NCBI GenBank assembly: GCA_036387475.1 | Contig: DASVTR010000023.1 | Location: forward strand, 62,001 to 126,000 | Direction: 5' to 3' | DNA: 64,000 nt | From: DASVTR01 sp036387475 | GTDB lineage: Bacteria > Acidobacteriota > Blastocatellia > Pyrinomonadales > Pyrinomonadaceae | Shown here: positions 45,801-54,546 of the stretch, one piece after another | How positions within the stretch are numbered: the stretch's first letter is position 1 | Layout: each line of letters starts with the position of its first letter | The notes under the pieces: generated by a model | What the model saw: the letters and a program-made list of their open reading frames with translations, nothing else | Database searches by the model: none | What the model was told of the DNA's origin: nothing | Program-made: the position numbers and the translations under genes

Positions 45801-48320
45801 ATATCCAATGATGGTCGCCTCGCAGTTGACCTCTCTTCACGGCGCGTACGCCTTGCGCTTGGTATCCTCGAAGGCATGCGCGGCGGACAGTCGCTCGGTG
45901 CGCTGCTGGGTTACCAGTTTGAACGATTCATTCATGACAACAGCCCGCTGCCTATCCGAGCGTTCGTCTTTGCGCTACGCAGGAAGTTTCCGCTGGTCGC
46001 CAACCAGATAGAGAAGACCAAATCAGAGACCGACTCGATTGAGAGCATCGCCGCCATGAACGTCGTAGATGGTCTCAAGCTGATTAATCACGTTCAGCGA
46101 AGCAACGTCAAAACCTATCCCTTCGGACTGAGCGACCTCCCGGCGGCCACAAATCCGGTTCATGTTGCGAGCATTGACCGCGCGTTGCGCCATATTGAGG
46201 ATGTCAACGACGCGGTTGCCGATCTGGTGATTGCCGAAGGTGTACATCAGGCTGTCCTGGGGAACTACGACCGTTCAGCCGGTACGCTCGATGCCTTCAG
46301 CAAGGGGCAGTATCCGCCGGAGCCGGATGTGGTTCGCACTCCGCGCAGCGGCACGACGCTTACCCTGCGTACTGCCATACACCTGAATTCAGCGCCGCCG
46401 GCCAACCCTGTGCCGATAATTGCTTTGACGCCGATGGCAACAGCCGAACCGTCTGTCAACGACTGGCTAGCGCAGCGTCTGCCCCTGCCCAGCGACATCG
46501 GTTGTTCTGTCACCTTTACTGATCGCACGACCGATCTGGAGCAATCCGTCTTCATCAGCCAGCAGGATTTGGGACTTCACCCGATTGATCTTCTCTACCA
46601 ACTTGAGGGGCATTCCGACCAGTCGCTGCGCTTTCTCGACGACCGAATCATCGCGCACCTGCACATCACTCAGTCTCCAAAGCTCGACGCCCCCATCCGC
46701 ATACTCTATACGAAGCGTGTTCGGAACAAAGTGAACTGGTTTGAGCTACAAGCCTTGCTAAATAGCCTGCGTGTCCTTGTCGTTACGTCTCGCCCTCTAA
46801 GGGCCTCCGATCTCATTCGCCAGAACGATGTGCGAGCAGAAGATCAGCCGCCCAACACGCTCGACAAAGGTCGGCTCGTTACTATCGACGGCGATCTGCG
46901 TACCACGCGGCTGCCAGCAATTGATGCGCTGCTTGCAGCCCTGCCAGCCGCCATCATTGATACAGCCATCACACAGTTTGTTCAGGAGGTTTCGCGTCTG
47001 GCCCTTTACAGGTTACCGCAGACGGGCGTCGGCTTCGCCTACGAATGGCGCAGCCAAGTTTACGACGCCCTCAAAGACAAGCTCAAGAGACTTACTGATC
47101 GCTGGGATCAGCGCCTGTCCCGGTTTGAGCAGCTCATCAATGACTTCGACACACAACCCGGCCTGTCCGAGGAAGAAAAGCTACTCAAATTACAGGAAGC
47201 CGAGCTTCTCGTCAGCACTTCTTATATCTTTCCGACTCCGGTCGGTTCAGTGGCCTATCGAATTGATGTCGGAAACAAGGGCAGCGATTTCCAATCCAAA
47301 CTAATTGATCTTAAGAACGTCGCGCAGACGCAGTTCTCAACTCTCGACGCCTTCTTGCAGAACCTTAAAGGCCAGATTCTCGACCAGTTTGATTTTAATA
47401 ATCTTGCCCTTGATGAAGAGGAAAAGGAGATAGAGCGCTTCCGGCAGCAACTCATCTCCACGCTCGAAGGCTTGAAGGTTGAGATTGATAAGCGTCTCAC
47501 CGCTGTAGAGGATTTGCTCGGCCCTATTCCAGCCGACCCCGTTCCGGTCGAAAAGCTACAGAAGGCCGCACGGACACTGTTCGGCGAAGATTTCCAGATG
47601 ATACCTACCTTCACCTTGCCCGCTGAGATCGGCAACGAGATGGCTAACGCCTGGACGCATTCTACTTCGGGCAAGCTCACGAGTTACCTGACAGACGCCT
47701 CGCCCGCTGGCCTCGGCTTTGATTTTCCTGTTGATGACTGGCTTCACGGCGTCGCGCGTGCGCGCGGTAAGATGAAACATTGGGAGAACGTCATCATCCT
47801 CAGCGAAGCCTTCAACGCAAAGTCTCCTCAATTGACGCCATTGCAGTTGCCCTTCATGGCCGACGAACGCTGGCTCGCGCTTGAAATACCGCCCCCGACA
47901 CAACCCGGAGCGCGCACAGTCCAGGGCGAACGGCTGCTCTATACGGCACATTTCACAGAGGACTTCAACAAGTCAAAGCCGGTTTGCGGGTTAATGGTTG
48001 ATGATTGGAATGAAGTGATTCCTGAGGCGGAAGAGACCACGGGAGTTACGTTCCATTACGACCGTCCCAATTCTGAGCCGCCCCAGGCGTGGCTGCTCGC
48101 CCTGCCCGCCGTGATGGACGGAGCATGGTCGTGGGCTGAGTTGCTCGACGCTGTCAATGATACGCTCAATGAAGCCAAACGTCGTGCTATCGAACCATCA
48201 CAAATTGCTGCGACCGCTTATAGCTGGTTTTTGCCAGCGACCTACTCGCCCTATACCTATCCCGAAATCTCTATCTCAAACAACCTGCTTCGCAACCGCG
48301 ATGTCTATAAAAAAACTTAG
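42852..48320 (+). CDS. Unrecognised 1822-residue protein with coiled-coil ends
   Basis: The longest gene in the window, three bases after the previous stop. Residues 1-80 are a charged coiled coil (ESERKRQELLLAREAARLRQ). A following segment, RYPILLFPLRLETRF, is reminiscent of a conserved core. The middle has GWIPALRIGRQPYGILPVTSF near 560. A second coiled-coil region lies near 1410-1570 (LKRLTDRWDQRLSRFEQLI, EEKEIERFRQQLISTLEGL). No enzymatic motif or signal peptide. A structural component of a large assembly is the simplest reading, but that is inference. Confidence 0.72.
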   Translation: MASFDESRNDLSRWRDESERKRQELLLAREAARLRQAERQKFERVARSDGDADRLRELAAAEESARQRVAELDREHTGLLERGAGLWGDFSVFLNPKETLRRLEDRYPILLFPLRLETRFKTDANGRPQLWVRVYPDACLLDSFTPSLTEQEVKNARAFWAAIWRAGGVEEQERAAWRDLAASHGTGRAGWIVREYVPLNPSDKPLRSNESDILLIIMAGEALPPAAADFWRTAWIANGDEAAEQAAFQALELAVGAARAREVVENFRPVNFADTPSPPNTRQSVQVKVAILQLTNAEEMETRRVSWSQAPRVRLLPEQLVLLGYNGKDHEPELEAFSKPILTPLVAGPDPNAPPGKQLEPKDDTLIIPDELAWMFDFEEALKIGMAFRVDLTLAQAKRGFERVIVLGVRFSDSAEQGRLNLETLLEHHLYSRPGLEIIPQGTPTNNTEKGGAGFSFRDDPSKGFKPFLKQEPLYAVEADPLARRDGQWLADTLGIKHDLVQRIPNADGTDQIESRAMNLALWPATLGYMMSTLMQPVFSNADIASTRNFFTRYVSGRGWIPALRIGRQPYGILPVTSFNKINWVNSTRLRINIFGGDPFIYLRHLHGILMKIDADWSDLLEKVGYVGKSGVGVDPHQVLLDVLGLHPTSVEYHPLKANSFTARFNQIALLSFPIALSMLKEFDSEAAMNLLRSFGFPIGANPQLLQLLYRSRQPRLDGPLIDDVPLSESEQIKKTAAGKNYIEWLLDAARTNLQTLQEERGFDNDKKPAAILYLMLRHALQLSLSFVGVREKAKAQGLEVAPALLVEPEVIHVRSAERFSESRYAILHEEMPQRPGLRIADHIVSNISFIDPDLSEQMQGLEHLTQASTARLERALAEHIDCCSYRLDAWKQGFLNWQLEHIRLSGGANEKPGGVFLGAFGWLEHLQPENKVLTPVELPEDMASRINKRGDPPLLRDSTNAGLIHAPSLNHATTAAVLRNGYISNDGRLAVDLSSRRVRLALGILEGMRGGQSLGALLGYQFERFIHDNSPLPIRAFVFALRRKFPLVANQIEKTKSETDSIESIAAMNVVDGLKLINHVQRSNVKTYPFGLSDLPAATNPVHVASIDRALRHIEDVNDAVADLVIAEGVHQAVLGNYDRSAGTLDAFSKGQYPPEPDVVRTPRSGTTLTLRTAIHLNSAPPANPVPIIALTPMATAEPSVNDWLAQRLPLPSDIGCSVTFTDRTTDLEQSVFISQQDLGLHPIDLLYQLEGHSDQSLRFLDDRIIAHLHITQSPKLDAPIRILYTKRVRNKVNWFELQALLNSLRVLVVTSRPLRASDLIRQNDVRAEDQPPNTLDKGRLVTIDGDLRTTRLPAIDALLAALPAAIIDTAITQFVQEVSRLALYRLPQTGVGFAYEWRSQVYDALKDKLKRLTDRWDQRLSRFEQLINDFDTQPGLSEEEKLLKLQEAELLVSTSYIFPTPVGSVAYRIDVGNKGSDFQSKLIDLKNVAQTQFSTLDAFLQNLKGQILDQFDFNNLALDEEEKEIERFRQQLISTLEGLKVEIDKRLTAVEDLLGPIPADPVPVEKLQKAARTLFGEDFQMIPTFTLPAEIGNEMANAWTHSTSGKLTSYLTDASPAGLGFDFPVDDWLHGVARARGKMKHWENVIILSEAFNAKSPQLTPLQLPFMADERWLALEIPPPTQPGARTVQGERLLYTAHFTEDFNKSKPVCGLMVDDWNEVIPEAEETTGVTFHYDRPNSEPPQAWLLALPAVMDGAWSWAELLDAVNDTLNEAKRRAIEPSQIAATAYSWFLPATYSPYTYPEISISNNLLRNRDVYKKT

Positions 48321-48335
48321 CGAGAATGAACTGTT

Positions 48336-50192
48336 ATGGTTGATAAGAGCACCGTTTTGAATCTCAGCGCAGCTCTTGAGCTGCGCGCCTTTCCGGCCGT
48401 CACGCGCTGGAATCGCTTGGAAGGCCGCCCGCGCACGCACAACTTTGATCGTGCCCTGCGTGCCGAAGTACGCGACGCCTTATGGATGCTGACCAAGCAG
48501 TGGCAGATGGGTGAGTTTCGCGGAGATGATGCAGGATCCCCCGTACTGGCTCGCATCTGCGCGGACTTCATTAAAATTGACCGCTTTCAGGCTGGCACGG
48601 GTGCGGTGGAGGAATTTTCTCTGGCCGAGCCGCTCGAAGCCAAAGTCGAACGACGGGCGATTCCATGGCAGGCCGGTCAACAGAAGCTCTCGCTCGATTT
48701 GCGTCTCTTAATCGGAAGGCGTTGGCTGAAGATGCTCCGGCAATCAGCCAATGAAGCAGGCGGCCTCTCGACGGATTACACACAGCCATACAGAGACCTC
48801 TACAGCATCGTCGAGCCTAACCCGGATAACGAAGCGGATGCGGCGGTGTGCGCGCACGCGGAAAGCTGGCAGCAGACAAGCGCGGCTGCTGGCCGCGCCA
48901 TGGACGGCTTCGCCTTCCTGGAACATCTCGGCGACCCGGCGCATAAAGCCTCCGACGGCATTGCCCTCGGAGTTGTCGGCGATGAAACACTGCTCACCGA
49001 TCTGGCTAACAGGCTCCAGACCTGGTTCAACCAACTGTTCTACCAACCGCCCGCAGCAGGCAATGATGCATGGCTCCCAAGCAAGCTTGAGTATCAATTC
49101 GGATGCTCAGCGCCGGATGGTGCGAACAATCGCGTGCTGCGTGCCGAAGAATATTATCAGGGGCATCTGGACTGGTACGCGCTCGAACGCGCAAATCAAA
49201 CGCGCCTTGATGAAGACGCCGTTTCCGGTACGCTGCCGGAGCGTAATGTCAACACATTCATACCCGTCTCAATCGTTTTTGAGGGAATGCCTGATAATCG
49301 TTGGTGGGCATTTGAAGACCGTCGAACCAACTTCGGGGAGGTCAAGCCGGACACACCTGAACTCGGCAAATTGCTCTTGCTAGAATTTGGCCTCGTCTAT
49401 GCTAACGATTGGTTTGTCTTTCCTTACACGCTTCCGGTCGGTTCGATCACCACCGTTAAAGGCATTGCTCTGACAAATGTATTTGGTGAGCGAATATGGA
49501 TTGAGCCTGCCGCCGATCAGCCTCAGCCCGAGTGGCAAAGCTGGAGTCTTTTTCAACTCACAGGTTCGTCCCGTGTGGCATCAAGTCTCATACTTTTGCC
49601 CACACTTACACAAGTCCAGGAGAGTGTTCCGATTGAAGAGATTGCACTCATACGCGACGAAATGGCAAACCTTGTGTGGGGCATCGAACGCCGGATTCCT
49701 CTTCCTAGCGGAGACGGAAAGGCTGGCGCGGAGGCAGCCCGCGAGTATCGCCAGCAGTTGGAGCGCATCATCGGGCCACCACCTGCTCCACCGCCGCCCA
49801 AGGCACCTATTCGCTATCGCTTGATGAATACGGTGCCGGAAAACTGGATACCTTTTATTCCAGTCCATCGTGGCGGTAGTGTCCGCGAGACACAGTTACA
49901 GCGCGCGGCTCTGCCCAGACTGCTTGGGCCTACTCCCGGAGATTTCCAAAGAGTGAGGCCGCGAACTGCCTTGCTCAGCGAAGGTCTCGAAGCGAAGCCC
50001 ATACGCAAGCATTATTATATTGATGAGGAAGAGGTGCCACGCGCTGGAGCAGTGGTCAGCCAGTCCTACCAGCGCACCCGCTGGGTTGGAGGAAAGGTGT
50101 TCACCTGGCTGGGCGTGCGCAAGCAAACCGGACGAGGTGAAGGCTCAAGCGGCCTCGCCTTCGATCAGCTTATTGAATCGCAGAAAATCTGA
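48336..50192 (+). CDS. Unrecognised 618-residue protein, last gene of locus B
   Basis: 618 residues, 15 bases after the giant gene. Distinctive segments: FPAVTRWNRLEGRPR near the N-terminus, EVRDALWMLTKQWQMGEFRGDDAGSP near 45-70, PDNRWWAFEDRRTNFGEV near 325 and LLLLEFGLVYANDWFVFPY near 350. These are Trp-rich and look strongly constrained, but I cannot attach a named family. No signal peptide or membrane helix. Because the operon ends here, 240 bases before the tRNA-Ser gene, this gene marks the right border of the putative island. Confidence 0.7.
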   Translation: MVDKSTVLNLSAALELRAFPAVTRWNRLEGRPRTHNFDRALRAEVRDALWMLTKQWQMGEFRGDDAGSPVLARICADFIKIDRFQAGTGAVEEFSLAEPLEAKVERRAIPWQAGQQKLSLDLRLLIGRRWLKMLRQSANEAGGLSTDYTQPYRDLYSIVEPNPDNEADAAVCAHAESWQQTSAAAGRAMDGFAFLEHLGDPAHKASDGIALGVVGDETLLTDLANRLQTWFNQLFYQPPAAGNDAWLPSKLEYQFGCSAPDGANNRVLRAEEYYQGHLDWYALERANQTRLDEDAVSGTLPERNVNTFIPVSIVFEGMPDNRWWAFEDRRTNFGEVKPDTPELGKLLLLEFGLVYANDWFVFPYTLPVGSITTVKGIALTNVFGERIWIEPAADQPQPEWQSWSLFQLTGSSRVASSLILLPTLTQVQESVPIEEIALIRDEMANLVWGIERRIPLPSGDGKAGAEAAREYRQQLERIIGPPPAPPPPKAPIRYRLMNTVPENWIPFIPVHRGGSVRETQLQRAALPRLLGPTPGDFQRVRPRTALLSEGLEAKPIRKHYYIDEEEVPRAGAVVSQSYQRTRWVGGKVFTWLGVRKQTGRGEGSSGLAFDQLIESQKI

Positions 50193-50428
50193 TTTCGGCT
50201 TGAAGCGAGTGGTTCCCTAGCGACGGACGGAGTGAGCTTTGCACAAATATTTAAATGGAATGAATAAATGCGCGCGAATTATGCGGCCCTTCTGAATAAT
50301 GTGCACAGCCCCGCGACGAAGTCAACAATTTGGAAGCAGGAAAGCTGGCGATTCTGGCAGGTACGCCAAATAGTGTGAAAAGTGGAAGGCCTCGGGCGCT
50401 GGGCGACGCCCGTAAGTTGTTGAAAATG

Positions 50429-50461
50429 TGGCGGAGAGGGTGGGATTTGAACCCACGGTGG
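50429..50461 (-). repeat. 33-bp direct repeat, putative att site (right, within tRNA-Ser)
   Basis: The 3' end of the intact tRNA-Ser gene, identical to 33117-33149. Integration downstream of the tRNA would leave the gene intact here and a partial copy at the other end, which is what is seen. Confidence 0.75.
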
Positions 50462-50518
50462 CCTTTCGACCACTCCGGTTTTCGAGACCGGTGCACTAAG
50501 CCACTATGCGACCTCTCC
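50429..50518 (-). tRNA. tRNA-Ser (anticodon CGA)
   Basis: 90 nt including an encoded CCA. On the minus strand: acceptor stem GGAGAGG pairing with CCTCTCC, G discriminator as expected for serine, anticodon stem CCGGT/ACCGG with loop CTCGAAA (anticodon CGA, codon UCG), a long class II variable arm and a T arm with GTTCAAATC. The 3' end faces locus B and is repeated at 33117. Confidence 0.95.
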
Positions 50519-50581
50519 GCACAGGAAACGATGAAGTAGGAACGATGAAGGATGAACTATTAAGAGCTAGTCTTTCATTCA

Positions 50582-51088
50582 TCATTCATCGCTGTAGCGT
50601 TCATCGTTGCTTTTTGTCCGGCGGGCGCGAAAGAAAGCTTGCATGATGGCGCGGCATTCGGTTTCGAGCACGCCGGACGTAATTTCCAGTTGATGATTCA
50701 AAGAACCTGTATCGCAGATGCCGAACTGCGTGTGAACTGCTCCGGCGCGTTCGTCTCTCGCGCCGTAGACGAGCCGACGAATTCTGGCTTGAACGAGCGC
50801 GCCCGCGCACATCGCGCATGGCTCGATGGTCGCATACATGACCGCACTGTTGAGCCTGTAATTGCCTGCGGCCCGCGCCGCCGCGCGCAGGGCAACTATC
50901 TCGGCGTGCGCTGTCGGGTCGCAATCCATGCGTGTGCGATTGCCTGCGATGGCTAACAATCGCCCGTCGCCTGCGACGACGCACGCGCCGATGGGCACTT
51001 CGCCGAGAGATGCTGCCTCAGAGGCAATTCTCAGAGCCTCGCGCATCCAGTGCGCGTCCACGTCCGCCTCCGCGCTCTTCGGCTTCAT
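50582..51088 (-). CDS. tadA: tRNA adenosine(34) deaminase TadA
   Basis: 168 residues from ATG 51088 (MKPKSAEADV); the frame is open to 51313, but the family begins here. It deaminates wobble A34 to inosine in tRNA-Arg(ACG). Seen: the cytidine-deaminase zinc site with His61 and Glu63 in PTAHAEI and Cys91/Cys94 in EPCAMCAG, plus VPIGACVV and the Asn of AGNRTR. Length is normal. It sits just upstream of tRNA-Ser on the same strand, 63 bases away, so the two may share a transcript. Confidence 0.95.
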   Translation of the reverse strand: MKPKSAEADVDAHWMREALRIASEAASLGEVPIGACVVAGDGRLLAIAGNRTRMDCDPTAHAEIVALRAAARAAGNYRLNSAVMYATIEPCAMCAGALVQARIRRLVYGARDERAGAVHTQFGICDTGSLNHQLEITSGVLETECRAIMQAFFRARRTKSNDERYSDE

Positions 51089-51376
51089 AGTGCTCTCAAG
51101 CGACCGTTCATGCAAAGTTAGAATATAGGGGGCGCGTAAGAAAGCTGTCAAGCGAGACACTTTTTGCTGCTTTCGACAGCCAACTAATCTGCGTTTGAAC
51201 GCCTCACATCTTGAGTGCGGCTGATAGCAGCCCGCGCAGTTTGAATTGGTCTGTTCAGCGAATAAGTCAGCCGCGAGAGCACGTCGCGTGCTATTATCTG
51301 TAGCGGTCGCCAAAGAGCGCGGGCGAGCGCATCGCGCTGAACGCGCCGACAGCAGAGAGAATCAGGTTGCAAGTCA

Positions 51377-52372
51377 ATGAGCAGTGAGATACGCTCGAAA
51401 GGCACGGGGCCGCTCCCCAATACTGAGCGCGGCTCAGGTCGCCTACGCCCCCCCGCCACATCCGTCTCCTCAGCCGCCGACACGCCTCGCGCCAGCAAGA
51501 GCGGGCCGCTTCATTCGCCTTTAAAGCTGTCTCCGAGCGAGTACAACACGGCGATGGTTCACTTCTATCGTGGCGAAGTACAGCGCTCCAATACATGGCG
51601 CAACCGTCTCGATACGACGACCAACTGGGCCGTCATCACGGCTGGCGCGACGCTCTCCTTCGTCTTTAGCTCGCCGAGCAATCCACACTTTGTCATTCCC
51701 ATCAACTCTATTCTGGTCGCCATCTTTCTGATAATGGAAGCGCGGCGCTATCGTTACTACGAAATCTGGTCGAGCCGCGTCCGCGTCATGGAGACGGGCT
51801 ACTTTGCGCCGATGCTCGCGCCCGGCGGCTCTGAAGTTTATGACGAAGAGTGGGCCGCGCATCTGGCCGCAGATTTGATAACTCCGCATTTTACAATCAG
51901 CGAATGGGAAGCGATTGGGCGGCGGCTGCGTCGCAACTATCTCTGGATTTTCGCGCTGCTGGCGCTCTCCTGGAATCTGAAAGTTTATCTGCACCCGCTT
52001 CCGGCTTACAATTTTGATGTCTTTCTTGATCGCGCCACGGTCGGCTTAGTGCCCGGCGCGGCCATCCTGATAGCAGGCGTGATATTCAACGTGGCGGTCT
52101 TTCTCTTTGCCGTCTTCACTGTCCGCTTGCGCGAAGCGACAGGGGAAGTGTTGCCGCGCCACGAATTCGCGCTCCGCCCCTTACATGCCGTCACAAACTG
52201 GACGCGCGCCGCCGCTGCCGCCAGCTCACGTCGTCGCGCCACTACGCGCCGCGCCAAGCAGGCACGCCAACGCGTCCGCACCAGCAGCACCGCGACCGGC
52301 GAATTCAAAAAACTTGACATCTCGGAAGTACCCAATAGAGAGATTGTTAAGGAAGAGACTATCTTGAAGTAG
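51377..52372 (+). CDS. DUF2270 family integral membrane protein
   Basis: 331 residues. A disordered Ser/Pro-rich N-terminus of about 50 residues is followed by the DUF2270 signature MVHFYRGEVQRSNTWRNRLD. Four predicted membrane helices follow, in two pairs (WAVITAGATLSFVF with PINSILVAIFLIMEARRYRY; LWIFALLALSWNLKVYL with GAAILIAGVIFNVAVFLFAVF). The C-terminal tail is strongly basic (SSRRRATTRRAKQARQR). Role unknown in the family. Divergent from tadA. Confidence 0.85.
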   Translation: MSSEIRSKGTGPLPNTERGSGRLRPPATSVSSAADTPRASKSGPLHSPLKLSPSEYNTAMVHFYRGEVQRSNTWRNRLDTTTNWAVITAGATLSFVFSSPSNPHFVIPINSILVAIFLIMEARRYRYYEIWSSRVRVMETGYFAPMLAPGGSEVYDEEWAAHLAADLITPHFTISEWEAIGRRLRRNYLWIFALLALSWNLKVYLHPLPAYNFDVFLDRATVGLVPGAAILIAGVIFNVAVFLFAVFTVRLREATGEVLPRHEFALRPLHAVTNWTRAAAAASSRRRATTRRAKQARQRVRTSSTATGEFKKLDISEVPNREIVKEETILK

Positions 52373-52373
52373 T

Positions 52374-52450
52374 CAGTGGTCAGTGGTCAGTGGTCAGTCA
52401 AAGAAAAACTGATTCTTCACTGACCACCAACCACTGACCACTGACCACTG
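52374..52450. repeat. Hairpin of tandem heptamers CAGTGGT
   Basis: Three head-to-tail copies of CAGTGGT (52374-52394) plus a partial copy face their reverse complement (52419-52450, ACTGACC words) across about 20 bases. It fills the 80 bases between the DUF2270 stop and the hutH start. Confidence 0.85.
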
Positions 52451-52453
52451 TTT

Positions 52454-53953
52454 ATGCTTGAACTCGATGGGCAAAGGCTGTCGCTACAGCAGGTGGCGGA
52501 TGTGGCGCGGGGCGCGGAACGGGTTGGGCTGGCCGAGCAGGCGCGCGTGCGCGTCGAGCGTGCGCGTCGCATCGTCGAGAAGATTATTAACGAGGGGCGC
52601 ATTGTTTATGGCGTCAATACTGGCTTCGGCAAACTCTCGGACGTTCATATCGCGGCGTCTGAGTTACGCCAGCTACAACTCAATCTCGTGCGCAGCCATG
52701 CGTGCGGCGTCGGCCCCGTGCTTTCCGAAAGCGAGACGCGTGCGATGTTGCTGTTGCGCGCAAACGTGCTCGCGCTCGGCTACAGCGGCGCTCGCCCGGC
52801 TGTCATCGAAATGCTCGTCCGCATGTTGGAGCGCGGCGTTCATCCCGTCATTCCCGAAAAAGGCTCTGTCGGAGCGAGCGGCGATCTCGCGCCGCTGGCC
52901 CATCTGGCGCTCACGGTCATCGGCGAGGGCGAGGCCCGTTATCGCGGCGAAAGAATGGCAAGCGCCGCCGCGCTCCATGCGGCAAAGCTTGAGCCTTTAC
53001 AGCTTGAAGCAAAAGAAGGACTCGCGCTCCTAAACGGCACGCAGGCGATGTGTGCCGTTGGCGGACTCGCGCTTTATCGTGCGCTGCGCCTTGTACGATT
53101 GGCCGACGTGGCGGGTGCGATGACGCTCGAAGCTTTGAAGGGCACGCCCGCCGCATTCGACGAGCGCATACATAACGCACGCCCGCATCCGGGACAAACA
53201 ATTGTGGCCTCTCACCTGCGCGAACTCTTGCAGGAGAGCGAAATCAGAAACTCTCATCTCGAAAACGACCCGCGAGTGCAGGACGCTTACAGCTTGCGCT
53301 GCATGCCGCAGGTACACGGCGCTGTGCGTATGGCGCTAGACCACGCGCGCGAGATTGTCGAAACCGAGACCGGCTCGGCTACAGACAACCCGCTTGTCTT
53401 TGCAGACGGCGAAGAAGTCTTGTCCGGCGGCAATTTCCACGGCGCGCCCGTAGCGCTCGCGCTCGACTATGCGGCGCTGGCCTTAACCGACCTCGCCTCT
53501 ATCAGCGAGCGCCGCATTGAGCGCCTGGTCAATCCAGACCTCAACGAGGGGCTTCCGGCGTTTTTGACGGCGCATCCCGGCATGTCTTCCGGCTTTATGA
53601 TTGCGCAGGTGACAGCCGTCGCGCTGCTGTCTGAAATGAAGGTGCTGGCGCACCCGGCCAGCGTTGACAATTTGCCAACCTCAGGCGGCAAAGAAGACCA
53701 CGTCTCGATGGGGATGACGGCAGCCGCGAAGCTACGCACCATTGTTGACGATGCCGAACACGTCATCGCCATTGAGATGCTCGCCGCCGCCGAAGGCTTA
53801 GACTATCGCGCCCCGCTGTTGCCCGGTCTTGGTGTTCGTCGAGCTTACGAAGTTGTCCGCGCCCGTATCCCGCGCCTACAGCATGACCGCGCGCTTGCGC
53901 CCGACATACAGCAGATTGTCGAAGCAATTCGCCTTGACGAATTTGCGGAATAA
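52454..53953 (+). CDS. hutH: Histidine ammonia-lyase
   Basis: 499 residues. It converts L-histidine to urocanate and ammonia, the first step of histidine degradation. The MIO cofactor triad Ala141-Ser142-Gly143 is present in GSVGASGDLAPLAH. Also seen: YGVNTGFGKL near 50, the NGTQAMCAVGG stretch, and GNFHGAPVALALDY. Length is normal (about 500). The ATG stands four bases after a heptamer hairpin with no strong ribosome site. hutU follows after a small zinc-ribbon gene; hutI and hutG/hutF are not in the window. Confidence 0.96.
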   Translation: MLELDGQRLSLQQVADVARGAERVGLAEQARVRVERARRIVEKIINEGRIVYGVNTGFGKLSDVHIAASELRQLQLNLVRSHACGVGPVLSESETRAMLLLRANVLALGYSGARPAVIEMLVRMLERGVHPVIPEKGSVGASGDLAPLAHLALTVIGEGEARYRGERMASAAALHAAKLEPLQLEAKEGLALLNGTQAMCAVGGLALYRALRLVRLADVAGAMTLEALKGTPAAFDERIHNARPHPGQTIVASHLRELLQESEIRNSHLENDPRVQDAYSLRCMPQVHGAVRMALDHAREIVETETGSATDNPLVFADGEEVLSGGNFHGAPVALALDYAALALTDLASISERRIERLVNPDLNEGLPAFLTAHPGMSSGFMIAQVTAVALLSEMKVLAHPASVDNLPTSGGKEDHVSMGMTAAAKLRTIVDDAEHVIAIEMLAAAEGLDYRAPLLPGLGVRRAYEVVRARIPRLQHDRALAPDIQQIVEAIRLDEFAE

Positions 53954-54108
53954 GCCCTACAACCCTTCGCGCTTTCCGCTCTTTTCTGATATTAAATTAA
54001 GCGACTAAATCAATTTCAGCCCGCGACTGTCGGGGATAGTGCGTGATGTGTGTTGAACCGCTCTCTCTCAGGCGTCGGCGGCTAATTAACTGACGGGGGA
54101 ATAATTTC

Positions 54109-54408
54109 ATGTCCGATATTTTTGATGATAGAAAGAAGGCTCTGGAAGAGGATTATTTCCGGCGCAAGGAGAAAGAGGCTATCGAAAAGCTGCGCGCGAA
54201 GATGACCGCCGAAGAACAGGCGAGAGCAGAGGCCGCCGCCAAACTGCAATGCCCTAAGTGCGATGGGCAACTTCAAGCCGTCATGTTTGAAGGCGTAGAG
54301 ATCGACACCTGCGATAAGTGCGGCGGCGTCTGGCTCGACGCCAACGAACTGGAAGCACTCACCAAACGCGACAAGAGCGGTCTCTTCGGTCGCCTCTTCG
54401 GAGGCTAG
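54109..54408 (+). CDS. Small TFIIB-type zinc-ribbon protein
   Basis: 99 residues. The N-terminal half is a charged coiled-coil helix (KKALEEDYFRRKEKEAIEKL). The C-terminal half is a zinc ribbon with two CxxC knuckles (LQCPKCDGQL and IDTCDKCGGVWLDANEL), the zf-TFIIB pattern (PF13453) common in small bacterial proteins of unknown role. It ends in a Gly-rich GLFGRLFGG tail. It stands between hutH and hutU, with a hairpin spacer after it, so cotranscription with hut is uncertain. Confidence 0.88.
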   Translation: MSDIFDDRKKALEEDYFRRKEKEAIEKLRAKMTAEEQARAEAAAKLQCPKCDGQLQAVMFEGVEIDTCDKCGGVWLDANELEALTKRDKSGLFGRLFGG

Positions 54409-54415
54409 TGCTAAA

Positions 54416-54535
54416 CGCAGAAGTCAGGGGGTCAGGAGTCGGAAGCCAGAATAATCGGCGGCAACCGCTTTTATTTGATTTTCTTTCTTCCTGATTTTCT
54501 TTTCTTCTGGCTTCTGAATTCTGGATTCTGAATCC
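54416..54535. repeat. Intergenic imperfect hairpin of CAGAAGTCAGG-type words
   Basis: Left part 54419-54451 and right part 54505-54532 pair imperfectly; the perfect core is 54442-54451 with 54505-54514. The words (GTCAGGAGTC, TTCTGAATTCTGGATTCTGAAT) are close to those of the hairpin at 1.3 kb. It lies between the zinc-ribbon gene and hutU. Confidence 0.65.
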
Positions 54536-54546
54536 GTAGTTGAGTC

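Noticed and set aside
21660..50192. Contractile injection system or prophage
   Set aside because: Only a tail-collar domain is recognisable; no sheath, tube, baseplate spike, AAA ATPase, capsid, terminase or portal protein could be seen.
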